34,277 nucleotides of DNA from DASVHS01 sp038244815 (GCA_038244815.1 JBBRTB010000037.1:1-34277); one strand, 5' to 3'. Counted from the first letter of the stretch, positions 15,840 to 23,878 are shown. Notes: generated by a model not told the origin, from the letters alone. Made by a program: numbers and translations.

Positions 15840-17906
15840 TCACCAGACCTTACAACTCTTCTCCCTCACCATCGGCGCCTTCTCGCCGCATTTGAAGGCG
15901 CGCTGGAACTCGGGGATGTTCGAGACGATGCCGTTGATGCGGTACTTGCCGGGTGAGTGCGGATTGGTGATGGCGTTGGCACGGAGGTTCTCGGGGCGCT
16001 GGTTCTCGCACGCCCACTGGGCGAAGCCGATGAAGAAGCGCTGATCGGGTGTGAAGCCATCGCGCGGCTCGGTCTCGTTGGGATCCGCTTCCTTCCAGGC
16101 GATGTAGGCCAGGAGCGTGCCGCCGAGGTCGGCCACGTCTTCGCCGGAGGTGAGCTTGGAGTTGATCTTGATGTCATCGATGATCGTGTACTGCGCGTAT
16201 TGATCGCGCACGCACTGCACGCGCTCCTCGAATGCCTTCGCGTCTTCCGGCGTCCACCAGTCCTCCAGATTGCCGTTGGCGTCGAACTGGCGTCCCTCAT
16301 CGTCGAATCCGTGCGTCAGCTCGTGACCGATCGTGGAGCCGGTGTTGCCATAGTTTGGTGCGTCGTCCATCTTCGGATCGAAGAGAGGCGGCTGCAGCAC
16401 GCCCGCCGGAAAGTTGATGTCGTTCATCTGCGAGTTGTAGTACGCGTTCACCGTCGGCGGCGTCATGCCCCACTCGCCGCGGTCGACGGGCTTGCCGATC
16501 TTGGCGATCTCGCGGTTCGACTCGAACACCGTGGCCCGCGTGGCATTTCCGTAAAAGTCATCCGGCTTGATGACGATCGAGGAGTAGTCGCGCCATTTGT
16601 CGGGATAGCCGACCTTGTTGGCGATGGCGTGGAGTTTCTGAAGAGCCTTCTCTTTCGTCGGAGCGGTCATCCAGTCGAGATTGCGGATCTCGCTCTCCAT
16701 GGCCTTCTCGATGCGCATGGTCATGTCGACGGTGCGCTGCTTGGTGTCGGCACTGAAGGTGCGGCGGACGAACTCCTGCCCAAGGGCTTCGCCGAGGTCG
16801 CGGTCGACGTAGCGGACGCAACGCTTCCAGCGGGGAGGCATCTCGCTCACACCTCGCAGGGTCTTGCGATAGAAATCGAAGTCTTCCGCCACGAACCGGT
16901 TCGACAGGAACGGGGCGCGGGCATGCACGGCGTGCCAGCGCAGGTAGGCCTTCCAGTCGGAGAGCGGGACGGTTCTGATCTCCTTGTCGAGCGCCTTGAA
17001 GAAGGCCGGCTCGGTCACATTGATGCTGGAGATCTTCCCGATGCCGCTGTCTGCGAGATAGCGCGTCCAGTCGAAGGAAGGGTCGAGCTTCGACAGCTCC
17101 GCCGGTGACATCTTGTGGTACAGCTTGTAAGGGTCGCGCTTCTCCACGCGCGTCAGGGCCGCCCTGGCCAGATCGGTCTCGATGCGCAGGACGGTGGCGG
17201 CGTCCTTTTTCGCCTCGGCCTTCGACTCACCGGTTAGCTCGAGCATGTTGGCGACGTGAAGCAGATATTTCGCGCGCAACTCTTTCGACTTGTCGTCGCT
17301 CTTCGTGTAGTAGTCGCGGTCGGGAAGTCCCAGCCCGCCGGCGTGCGCGTAAGCAATCACCTGCGTGGCGTCGCCGAAGTCCTGATCCGCGCCGAACCCG
17401 AACAGAAACCCGGAGCTGTAGTTGCGGGGATGCTCCCGGGCCAGGAACGAAGCGAGATCCTTTCTGCTCTTCAGCCCCCGAATGTCATCGAGCAGCGGCT
17501 GCAGCGGCCGGGCGCCGAGCTTCTCGATGGCGGCGGTGTCCATGCAAGCGCCGAAGTAGTCGCCGATCTCCTGCTGCACGAGCGTGCGGTCGGCGCGCGG
17601 CTTCGCGGCGTCCTCGAGCACGCCCCAGAGAAACTGTACGTTTTCTTCCTCGAGCTTTCCGTAGACGCTCCACGCCGCCTGGTCCGGCGGGATGGGATTG
17701 TTGGCCATCCAGCCGCCACACGTGAACTGATAGAAGTTGCTGCATGGATCGGCGGTGCGATCCATCGACGGAATGTCGAGCGACGGCGTGTAAGGCAGCT
17801 CCGTGAGCGGCTGATCGGCCGGACGAACCTGCTGCGCCGGATTGGGATTGCTCTGCGCGAAAACAGCGGACGCGACCAGACAGAGCGCTACGAGGAATCG
17901 TTTCAT
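15840..17906 (-). CDS. M13 (neprilysin/PepO-type) metallopeptidase, secreted
   Basis: A 688-residue zinc endopeptidase with signal peptide MKRFLVALCLVASAVFA. The N-terminal M13 domain is recognisable by DPCSNFYQFTCGGWM and by GLGLPDRDYY. The peptidase domain has NAYYN (substrate binding) and the zinc motif HELTH (His528, Glu529, His532). The third zinc ligand is Glu589 in SGEDVADLGG, 61 residues on, as in neprilysin. The protein ends with the family-typical Cys-Lys-Val-Trp. No membrane anchor remains after signal cleavage, so it should be periplasmic or extracellular. The start has AAGGAG upstream. A second M13 gene lies at 21783. Confidence 0.96.
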   Translation of the reverse strand: MKRFLVALCLVASAVFAQSNPNPAQQVRPADQPLTELPYTPSLDIPSMDRTADPCSNFYQFTCGGWMANNPIPPDQAAWSVYGKLEEENVQFLWGVLEDAAKPRADRTLVQQEIGDYFGACMDTAAIEKLGARPLQPLLDDIRGLKSRKDLASFLAREHPRNYSSGFLFGFGADQDFGDATQVIAYAHAGGLGLPDRDYYTKSDDKSKELRAKYLLHVANMLELTGESKAEAKKDAATVLRIETDLARAALTRVEKRDPYKLYHKMSPAELSKLDPSFDWTRYLADSGIGKISSINVTEPAFFKALDKEIRTVPLSDWKAYLRWHAVHARAPFLSNRFVAEDFDFYRKTLRGVSEMPPRWKRCVRYVDRDLGEALGQEFVRRTFSADTKQRTVDMTMRIEKAMESEIRNLDWMTAPTKEKALQKLHAIANKVGYPDKWRDYSSIVIKPDDFYGNATRATVFESNREIAKIGKPVDRGEWGMTPPTVNAYYNSQMNDINFPAGVLQPPLFDPKMDDAPNYGNTGSTIGHELTHGFDDEGRQFDANGNLEDWWTPEDAKAFEERVQCVRDQYAQYTIIDDIKINSKLTSGEDVADLGGTLLAYIAWKEADPNETEPRDGFTPDQRFFIGFAQWACENQRPENLRANAITNPHSPGKYRINGIVSNIPEFQRAFKCGEKAPMVREKSCKVW

Positions 17907-17956
17907 TGCGTGCTCCTTGGCCGGGAAGTCTATGACGGGTCGCCCGATGGTCGCTT

Positions 17957-18032
17957 GGTCGTGGGTCGTAGGTCGTGGGTCGTGGGGGTCTCTTCGCCGC
18001 CCCCGTGACCGACGACCGACGACCAACGACCC
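17957..18032. repeat. (GGTCGTG)n fold-back element
   Basis: Four GGTCGTG-type units (17957-17989) end in a G-run. After a short spacer, 17999-18032 reads GCCCCCGTGACC followed by GACGACC-type units, the approximate complement. The whole forms a long imperfect hairpin. It sits 50 bases upstream of the M13 start codon and 54 bases upstream of the divergent gene at 18087. The intergenic region (17907-18086) holds nothing else I can name. Confidence 0.75.
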
Positions 18033-18086
18033 ATATCCCCCTCCCCGGGGCCCGTTCTTCCAGTCCACTCCCGGTGGAGACAAATC

Positions 18087-19147
18087 ATGCGCAAGCTCTT
18101 TTCCACGTTGTTGCTCCTCCTGGTTGCGACGAACGCGGCGGCGTTCAGCGCCCAAACCGAGGAGTTGTTGTCGACGATCGCCATGCCGCTGGCGGTGGCC
18201 GCGGTGTCACAGGTGACCGGAGTGCAGCAGGCGCAGCTCTCGAGCCTCGTATCGACGCTGCGACGCTGTTCGTCCAGGACAACTACATCCCGCAGACGGT
18301 TCTCACGAACTACGGCGGCAACGGCATCACGGGCGATTCCTTCTCCGTGATCGCGCTGCCGCTCGCGGTCGCCGCGGTTGCCGACATTGCCGGAGTGTCG
18401 CAGTACCAGCTGGCCAGCCTCGTCACGACACGCAACAACGCCAACGTTCCGCCTGCTCAGATCATCGAGGTCGTCCGCTACGTGCCGGTCGCGCTCGTGG
18501 ACAACGGGCAGCCGTTCGTCGCCTACGTACAGCAGCAGGTCTCACAGGGCGTGACCGGGCTGGCGCTCGTGCCGGTCATCGAGCGGCAACTGCAACCGTA
18601 TTACCCGTCGACGCAGATCCGGGTGACGGCGCCGCCGCAGCCCGTGAGAACGCGGACCGTCGTCGTCGATCAGAATTTCCTGCCGCCGATGGTGGTGAAC
18701 CGGATCAATGAAGTGAGACTACACCCCCGGCAACCGCACGGCGGACCGCCGGGCCAGCTCAAGAAACAACTGGGCGTGCAGACCGGCGCCGAAGTCGTGC
18801 ACGGCAAAACGAAAGGTCAGGAACATGGGCGCGGACAGAAGCCGCCCATGGCCAGCCCGCGGCTCGTCGTTCCACCTCCCCAGCCGGCGGTTGTGGCCGG
18901 TCCGGGCAAGAACGGCCGCGGCCCCGGCGTCAAAGGTCCCCCGGGACAGAACAAAGTCAAAGAGCATGGCAAAGGCCACGGCCACGACAAGGGCAAAGGA
19001 AAGGCCCGCGGCCGCGTACAAGAGCGCGGGCTAAGAGACCGGAGCGGGCAGCGTGGTGCCGGGGTTTTCCCCGGCACCTCAGTCCGTTGCCTCAGTAGCG
19101 CTGGTTGTCGCGATTTTCGTCGAGACGATCGAGACGGTAAGCGTTGA
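18087..19147 (+). pseudogene. Secreted repeat protein gene broken by an 8-bp duplication
   Basis: The frame from the ATG at 18087 gives a signal peptide (MRKLFSTLLLLLVATNAAAFSA) and a first repeat (IAMPLAVAAVSQVTGVQQAQLSSLVST). It then runs into nonsense. Continuation is in another frame: FVQDNYIPQTVLTNYGGNG, a second repeat (IALPLAVAAVADIAGVSQYQLASLVTT) and a Gly/Lys/His-rich tail (GKGHGHDKGKGKARG). CGACGCTG occurs twice in tandem at 18253-18268; removing one copy joins the two frames exactly. The 3' end is also unclear: the second frame has no stop until 19147, past a hairpin and into the convergent gene, while a TAA in the first frame lies at 19032. The function is unknown. Sequencing error, slipped-strand switching and true decay are all possible. 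Confidence 0.7.
19055..19078. terminator. Bidirectional hairpin between convergent genes
   Basis: GGTGCCGGGG (19055-19064), a TTTT loop, then the exact complement at 19069-19078. It lies 13 bases beyond the stop of the minus-strand gene ending at 19092 and after the likely end of the frameshifted gene. No T-tract follows on either strand, so it is a strong hairpin rather than a canonical intrinsic terminator. Confidence 0.65.
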
Positions 19148-20153
19148 AGATTCCACCCCGCGTCCAGTCGCCCGAGAATTCGACGTAGTCGCCTTCGCGC
19201 ACGTCGTCCATGCTGCGGTCGCGCGGCATGGTCACCGTCACGAACTGGCGCGAGATGTCGTCGTTCAGCACGAGCGTCCCGCGGCGGTAGTCGATGCTCT
19301 CGACGACGCCACGAATCGAACCGCTCGTGTATCCGCTGCTGTAGACGTTCCCGTAGTAGCCGCCGTTGTACCCGCCGTTGTAGTACCCGTCATAGGGCGC
19401 GTAGTCGTACACGCTCCAGTATCCGAGCGGATCCCAGTAGCCGCCGAAGCGGATGTTGATGCCGACGCGCAGCGGGTGCAGGCGCCAGTGCTCGAACGGA
19501 ATGAAGATCGGGAAGAGACCACCGCCGATCCACACGCGATATCCGTTACGCGAGCGCTCATAGCGATCGACGCGGCCGTAGCTCGACACGCGCTCGTGTG
19601 CGCGATACGGAGCCCGTGAGCCGCCGTGCCAGCCCTCGACGCTGCGGAAACGGTCGTTGGACGGACCGCGCTGGCCGTTGTTGCGCGACTCGTAGCGCTG
19701 ATTGCCGTTGCGCTGGTTGCCGTTGCGCTGGTTGTTGTTGCGCGAGTCGTAGCGCTGATTGTTGTTGCGCGAGTCGTAGCGCTGGCCGTTGTTCCCGTTC
19801 CCGCGCCAGTTACCATTGCTGTTCCGCGTGTCGCTGTTCCGCGTGTCGCTGTTCCGCGTGTCGGAACGCTGCACGTCGTTGCGCGGGGTCACCTCGCGCT
19901 GCGTGCTCCTCTGCGTATCGTTGCGGTTCCACGAACCGCGATCGACCGAACGACGTTCTGTCTGCGTGACCGAACGCTGGTGCGTTTGATTCGACGAGCC
20001 GCTGGGGCGCGAAGCACTGCGCTCGACGCGTCCGCTCGAACCGCGCGATGTCCCCTGCTGATGACGGGATTCCGCGAAAGCGGACGTTCCGAACAACGTC
20101 GCCAGCGCCACGGCACCGGCGATTTGAAGCGACAAGCTCTTTCCGTTCTGCAT
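19092..20153 (-). CDS. Secreted Arg/Asn-rich repeat protein with a C-terminal beta domain
   Basis: A 353-residue protein. The signal peptide is MQNGKSLSLQIAGAVALATLFGTSAFA. It is followed by a disordered region (about 28-170) very rich in Arg, Ser, Asn and Gln, with short tandem repeats: DTRNS three times, then RYDSRNNNQ-type and RNGNQ-type units. A Tyr/Gly-rich middle (WDPLGYWSVYDYAPYDG, then YYNGGYNGGYYGN) leads to a compact C-terminal domain, about 280-353 (GVVESIDYRRGTLVLNDD...VEFSGDW). That domain looks like a small OB/SH3-like barrel as in DUF5666-type proteins. The strongly basic tract could bind polyanions or the cell surface. The start has AAGGAG upstream. The function is unknown. 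Confidence 0.75.
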   Translation of the reverse strand: MQNGKSLSLQIAGAVALATLFGTSAFAESRHQQGTSRGSSGRVERSASRPSGSSNQTHQRSVTQTERRSVDRGSWNRNDTQRSTQREVTPRNDVQRSDTRNSDTRNSDTRNSNGNWRGNGNNGQRYDSRNNNQRYDSRNNNQRNGNQRNGNQRYESRNNGQRGPSNDRFRSVEGWHGGSRAPYRAHERVSSYGRVDRYERSRNGYRVWIGGGLFPIFIPFEHWRLHPLRVGINIRFGGYWDPLGYWSVYDYAPYDGYYNGGYNGGYYGNVYSSGYTSGSIRGVVESIDYRRGTLVLNDDISRQFVTVTMPRDRSMDDVREGDYVEFSGDWTRGGIFNAYRLDRLDENRDNQRY

Positions 20154-20213
20154 GTTGCCTCTCCTTGGACGATTGAACACGCTCATCGATATCGCAATCA
20201 GCGGACCAGTTTC

Positions 20214-20247
20214 GTCGGTCGTGGGTCGTGGGTCGTCGGTCGTTGGG
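20214..20247. repeat. GGTCGTG/GGTCGTC array
   Basis: About four tandem heptamers of the GGTCGTG type lie between the divergent genes. CCGGCTA follows twice at 20264-20279, just before the arsR promoter. No complementary arm is present here, so this copy lacks the fold-back half seen at 17957 and 21609. Confidence 0.6.
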
Positions 20248-20284
20248 CCGCGTCGCTTCGAGGACCGGCTACCGGCTACCCCAC

Positions 20285-20334
20285 TTGACATTCCCCCTGT
20301 CCGCGCCTAATAGTTAACATGTTGGTTAACTATT
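20285..20334 (+). promoter_or_regulatory. arsR promoter with palindromic operator over the start codon
   Basis: A perfect -35 box TTGACA lies at 20285-20290. The AT-rich stretch TAATAGT at 20308-20314 can supply a -10 box (TAATAG at 17 or AATAGT at 18 bases spacing). AATAGTTAAC (20309-20318) is the exact complement of 20325-20334. The 6-base centre ATGTTG contains the arsR start codon. A regulator bound here would cover the -10 box and the transcription start. The predicted start of transcription falls on or next to the ATG and no ribosome site exists, so the mRNA is probably leaderless. Confidence 0.7.
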
Positions 20335-20762
20335 CCGAGACGCTCGACACCACCTTCTCGGCGCTCGCCGATCCGACGCGCCGGGCCATTCTCGCGCAGC
20401 TCGCCACGGGCCAGTGCTCGATCGGCGAGCTCGCCGCTCCGTTCGACATCTCGCTGCCGGCGATCTCGAGACATGTGCGCGTGCTCGAGGATGCCGGCCT
20501 GCTGGTGCGCCAGCGCGACGGACGCGTGCATCGCTGCCAGCTCGACCCCGAACCGATGCGCGCCGCAAACTCCTGGCTCGAGGAGATGCGGCATTTCTGG
20601 GAGTCGCGTTTCGACGCGCTCGCCGACTTTCTCGAAGAGATGGAGGATTCACCGTCATGGCCACAGCCGCAACCGCAGTTGCCGAAAGCCTCGAAGTCCG
20701 GCGAACGTTCGCCGCGCCGCGCGAGAAAGTCTTCCGCGCCTGGACGCAACCGGCGTCGGTGA
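20319..20762 (+). CDS. ArsR-family winged-helix transcriptional regulator
   Basis: A 147-residue regulator. The first 110 residues are a typical ArsR winged helix: FSALADPTRRAILAQLA, then the recognition helix region FDISLPAISRHVRVLEDAGL and the wing VRQRDGRVHRCQL. No metal-binding cysteine motif of ArsR/SmtB type is seen, so it is likely of the group paired with SRPBCC proteins rather than a metal sensor. The last 30-35 residues (from about SPSWPQPQPQ) are Pro/Arg-rich. They are encoded over the start of the next gene and look like read-through of the other frame. The palindrome over its own start codon suggests autorepression. Confidence 0.9.
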   Translation: MLVNYSETLDTTFSALADPTRRAILAQLATGQCSIGELAAPFDISLPAISRHVRVLEDAGLLVRQRDGRVHRCQLDPEPMRAANSWLEEMRHFWESRFDALADFLEEMEDSPSWPQPQPQLPKASKSGERSPRRARKSSAPGRNRRR

Positions 20763-21121
20763 GGCAGTGGTTTCCGCCGTCCGGGTTCGAAGCCGCGCCC
20801 ACCGACATCGATCTGCGTCCCGGCGGAACCTATCGCTGGGGACTGCGTCACCTTCCGGACGGCGAGCCGTTCTGGGCCACGGGCACATTCGAGGAAGTCG
20901 ATCCTCCGCGGCGGCTGGTCTACACATGGATCTGGTCGACGCGCAAGGACGGAAAGACGACCAGGGTCACGATCGACTTCAACGATCACGACGGGAACAC
21001 CGAGGTGGTGCTGCGGCACGACCGCTTCCCCGACACGAACATGCGCGACGAACACCAGCAGGGCTGGATGCACTGCTTCGATCAACTCACAGAGTTTCTC
21101 AACAAGGAGAAGAAAGCATGA
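20657..21121 (+). CDS. SRPBCC (AHSA1-like) domain protein
   Basis: A 154-residue protein with an almost complete AHSA1/START-like fold: EVRRTFAAPREKVFRAWTQP, VRQWFPPSGF, DLRPGGTYRW, ATGTFEEVDPPRRLVYTW and GWMHCFDQLTEFL. These cytoplasmic helix-grip domains bind hydrophobic ligands and are often encoded next to ArsR-type regulators, as here. The start MATAATAV has GGAGG upstream and lies inside the 3' end of arsR, a 106-base overlap. Its stop overlaps the next ATG by 4 bases. The three genes form one operon. Confidence 0.9.
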   Translation: MATAATAVAESLEVRRTFAAPREKVFRAWTQPASVRQWFPPSGFEAAPTDIDLRPGGTYRWGLRHLPDGEPFWATGTFEEVDPPRRLVYTWIWSTRKDGKTTRVTIDFNDHDGNTEVVLRHDRFPDTNMRDEHQQGWMHCFDQLTEFLNKEKKA

Positions 21122-21600
21122 CCCGCAAGATCACCATCATCCTCGTCGTCCTCACGTTCGCATCGCTGTCCCTGGCCAACGCCGCGACGTCGCCGGCATT
21201 CGAGAAGATGAAAACGCTCGTCGGCGACTGGAAGGCCGAAATCCCCGGCATGGGTGAGGCGCGAGCGAAGTACTCGCTCCACTCCGATGGCTCCGCGCTC
21301 GTCGAAGAGTTGTCGATGCACGGCGACAACATGGTCACCGTCTACTATCCGACCGCGGACGGCATGGCCATGACGCACTACTGCTCGACGCACAACCAGC
21401 CGCACATGGTGGCCAGCGGCGGCCCGGACAAGATCTCGTTCGCCGAGGTGAGCGTGGACAACCTGCCGTCGAAGGATGCGGAGCATATGAAGGGCGTCGA
21501 CTTCACATTCAAGGACGCCGACCACTTCACCGCCACCTGGATGCACTCGGGCGGCGGGAAGGACATGGCCATGCCCTTTGCGTTTGCGCGGGTGAAGTAA
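21118..21600 (+). CDS. Secreted protein of the arsR-SRPBCC operon, lipocalin-like
   Basis: A 160-residue protein with signal peptide MTRKITIILVVLTFASLSLANA. The mature part opens MKTLVGDWKAEIPGMGEARAKY. It continues with beta-strand segments (ALVEELSMHGDNMVTVYYP, HYCSTHNQPHMVA, FTFKDADHFTATW) that suggest a lipocalin/DUF1579-type barrel binding a small hydrophobic molecule. The start overlaps the SRPBCC stop (ATGA) and has AAGGAG upstream. It is probably coexpressed under the arsR operator. The ligand is unknown. Confidence 0.75.
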   Translation: MTRKITIILVVLTFASLSLANAATSPAFEKMKTLVGDWKAEIPGMGEARAKYSLHSDGSALVEELSMHGDNMVTVYYPTADGMAMTHYCSTHNQPHMVASGGPDKISFAEVSVDNLPSKDAEHMKGVDFTFKDADHFTATWMHSGGGKDMAMPFAFARVK

Positions 21601-21608
21601 GAAACGTT

Positions 21609-21692
21609 GTGGGTCGTGGGTCGCCGGTCGTGGGTCGTGGGGGCCTCGAAGCTTGAACGCCCCCGTGACCCACGACCCACGACCCACGACCC
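21609..21692. repeat. (GGGTCGTG)n fold-back element
   Basis: The left arm 21609-21644 has GTGGGTCG-type units ending GGGGGC. The right arm 21659-21692 is GCCCCCGTGACC followed by CACGACC units. A 14-base spacer separates them. The architecture is the same as the element at 17957-18032, including the GTGACC junction. It lies after the arsR operon and 90 bases before the second M13 gene. The rest of the 180-base gap shows nothing I can name. Confidence 0.75.
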
Positions 21693-21782
21693 GATTCAAG
21701 ACCATTGACGGACCTGCAAAATCGTCCCCCGTCCCTTTGTGCTAGCGTTCCCGCCCTGAAACTCTCGAGAGAAAGGGAACCT

Positions 21783-23810
21783 ATGCGCGTGATTCGACTC
21801 ACGGTCCTGGCCGCTGCCATGACGCTCTTCGCGAGCGCCGCTTTCAGCGCCGACTCGACCTCGGCCACATTCGACAGAACAGACCTCGACACCTCCGTCT
21901 CCGCCTGCACCGACTTCAATCAGTACACGAACGGAGGATGGTTCAGGAAGAACCCGATCCCGCCCGCCTACTCCAACTGGGGTGTGGCGAACGTTCTCAA
22001 CGAGCACAATCGCGACATGTTGCGCACGATCCTCGAGAACGCGGCGAAGAGCCACGCCGCGCCGGGATCGGTCGACCAGAAGATCGGCGACTACTACACG
22101 AGCTGCATGGACGAGGCGGCCGTCGACGCCCAGGGCCTCAAGCCGCTGAAGAAGGAGCTCGATCGCATCAACGCCATCTCCAGCGTCCATGCGCTGCAGG
22201 GCGAGATCGCCCGCCTCCAGGCCATGGGACTCTCGCCCGTGTTCGGGTTCGGCTCGGTCCAGGACCGCAAGAACAGCGAGGAGGTCACCGCCGGCGCGTT
22301 CCAGGGCGGCCTGGGACTTCCCGACCGCGACTACTACCTCAAGGACGACCCGAAGTCGGTGGAGATCCGTGAGAAATACCGGCAGTACATGCGGAAGATC
22401 TTCGAGCTGGCCGGCGACGGGCTGGACGCGGCGACGGTCGAAGCCGATGATGTGATCGCGCTGGAGACGAAGCTGGCCCAGGCCTCGCTCACGCGCGTGC
22501 AGCGCCGCGATCCCAATGCCACGTATCACCGCATGACGCTGCGGGAAGCCGAGCAGCTCACGCCCACGTTCGCGTGGGCGCGCTACTACAAGGAGATGGG
22601 CATCTCCGCCGCGGCGCCGGTCAACGTGGCCATGCCCGACTTCTTCAAGGAGGTCGACAAGGACCTCACCGTCGTTGCCCTGAAGGACTGGAAGAATTAC
22701 CTCCGCTTCAATCTCATCAACGCCGCCGCGCCTTCTCTATCGAAGCCGTTCGTCGACGCGAATTTCGACTTCTACAGCGCCACGCTGCGCGGCACGAAAG
22801 AGCAGCTCCCACGCTGGAAGCGCTGCGTTTCCAACACCGACCGTGCCCTCGGCGAAGCGCTGGGCCAGGCCTACGTGAAGGAAGCGTTCCCGCCCGCGGC
22901 CAAAACCCGCATGCTGGCGATGGTCAACAACCTCGGCGACGCGCTGTCGTCCGACATCAAAGGCCTGGACTGGATGAACGACGCCACGAAAACGCAGGCA
23001 CTGGCCAAGCTCAACGCGTTCACGCGCAAGATCGGCTATCCAGACAAATGGCGCGATTACTCCACCCTCAAGATCGACCGGGGGCCGTACGTAGAGAACA
23101 TCCTTCGCTCCCGCGCATTCGAGAACAAGCGCGACATCGACAAGATCGGCAAGCCGGTCGATCGCACCGAGTGGGGCATGTCTCCGCCGACGGTGAACGC
23201 GTACTACAACCCGTCGCTCAATGAGATCGTCTTCCCCGCGGGCATTCTCCAGCCGCCTTACTACGACCCCAACCGCGATGATGCCTACAACTACGGCGCG
23301 GTCGGCTCGGTCATCGGCCATGAGATGACGCACGGCTTCGACGACCAGGGCGCCAAGTTCGACGGCAAAGGGAATCTCAACAACTGGTGGACTCCCGCCG
23401 ATCTGGCGGCGTTCCAGAAACAAGCCGAGTGCATCCAGAAACAGTTCGATGAGTTCAAAGTCGGCGACGTCTACACAAACGGCAAGCTCGTCTCCGGTGA
23501 GAGCATCGCCGATCTGGCCGGCCTCAAAATCGCCTACGCGGCGTTCGAGAAGTCGATGGAAGGCAAGCCCCACGAAGTCATCGACGGCTTCACGCCCGAG
23601 CAGCGATTCTTCCTCGGCTACGCCCGCGGCTGGGCCGGCCAGGGGCGTCCCGAAGCGGAGCGGCTGCAGGCCACGACCGACCCGCATCCGCTGAATCGTT
23701 TCCGCGCTGACGCTCCGCTGACGAACATGCCGGAGTTCGCGACCGCGTTCGGATGCAAGGCCGACGACCCGATGGTCCGCCCCGCCGACAAGCGATGCGT
23801 GGTCTGGTAA
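21783..23810 (+). CDS. M13 (neprilysin/PepO-type) metallopeptidase, secreted, second paralogue
   Basis: A 675-residue zinc endopeptidase with signal peptide MRVIRLTVLAAAMTLFASAAFSA. It has ACTDFNQYTNGGWF, GLGLPDRDYY, NAYYN and the zinc motif HEMTH (His513, Glu514, His517). Glu573 in SGESIADLAG is the third ligand. It ends CVVW, the family-typical C-terminus. Many segments match the M13 protein at 15840-17906 (for example GYPDKWRDYS and KIGKPVDR), so the two are paralogues, on opposite strands. The start was chosen at the signal peptide. Both probably degrade peptides outside the cytoplasm. Confidence 0.96.
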   Translation: MRVIRLTVLAAAMTLFASAAFSADSTSATFDRTDLDTSVSACTDFNQYTNGGWFRKNPIPPAYSNWGVANVLNEHNRDMLRTILENAAKSHAAPGSVDQKIGDYYTSCMDEAAVDAQGLKPLKKELDRINAISSVHALQGEIARLQAMGLSPVFGFGSVQDRKNSEEVTAGAFQGGLGLPDRDYYLKDDPKSVEIREKYRQYMRKIFELAGDGLDAATVEADDVIALETKLAQASLTRVQRRDPNATYHRMTLREAEQLTPTFAWARYYKEMGISAAAPVNVAMPDFFKEVDKDLTVVALKDWKNYLRFNLINAAAPSLSKPFVDANFDFYSATLRGTKEQLPRWKRCVSNTDRALGEALGQAYVKEAFPPAAKTRMLAMVNNLGDALSSDIKGLDWMNDATKTQALAKLNAFTRKIGYPDKWRDYSTLKIDRGPYVENILRSRAFENKRDIDKIGKPVDRTEWGMSPPTVNAYYNPSLNEIVFPAGILQPPYYDPNRDDAYNYGAVGSVIGHEMTHGFDDQGAKFDGKGNLNNWWTPADLAAFQKQAECIQKQFDEFKVGDVYTNGKLVSGESIADLAGLKIAYAAFEKSMEGKPHEVIDGFTPEQRFFLGYARGWAGQGRPEAERLQATTDPHPLNRFRADAPLTNMPEFATAFGCKADDPMVRPADKRCVVW

Positions 23811-23819
23811 GAACCGGGA

Positions 23820-23850
23820 GATCGGGGATTGGCAGTGAGAATCCCCGATC
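23820..23850 (+). terminator. 11-bp hairpin after the second M13 gene
   Basis: GATCGGGGATT (23820-23830) and its exact complement (23840-23850) flank a 9-base loop, 9 bases after the stop codon. C-rich sequence rather than a T-run follows, so termination by this hairpin is only likely. Confidence 0.55.
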
Positions 23851-23878
23851 CCCCAATCCCTCGATAGAATGCGCGGTC

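Noticed and set aside
15759..15956. 65-codon frame after the alcohol dehydrogenase gene
   Set aside because: Translation of the 42-nt element and of the antisense of the M13 gene.
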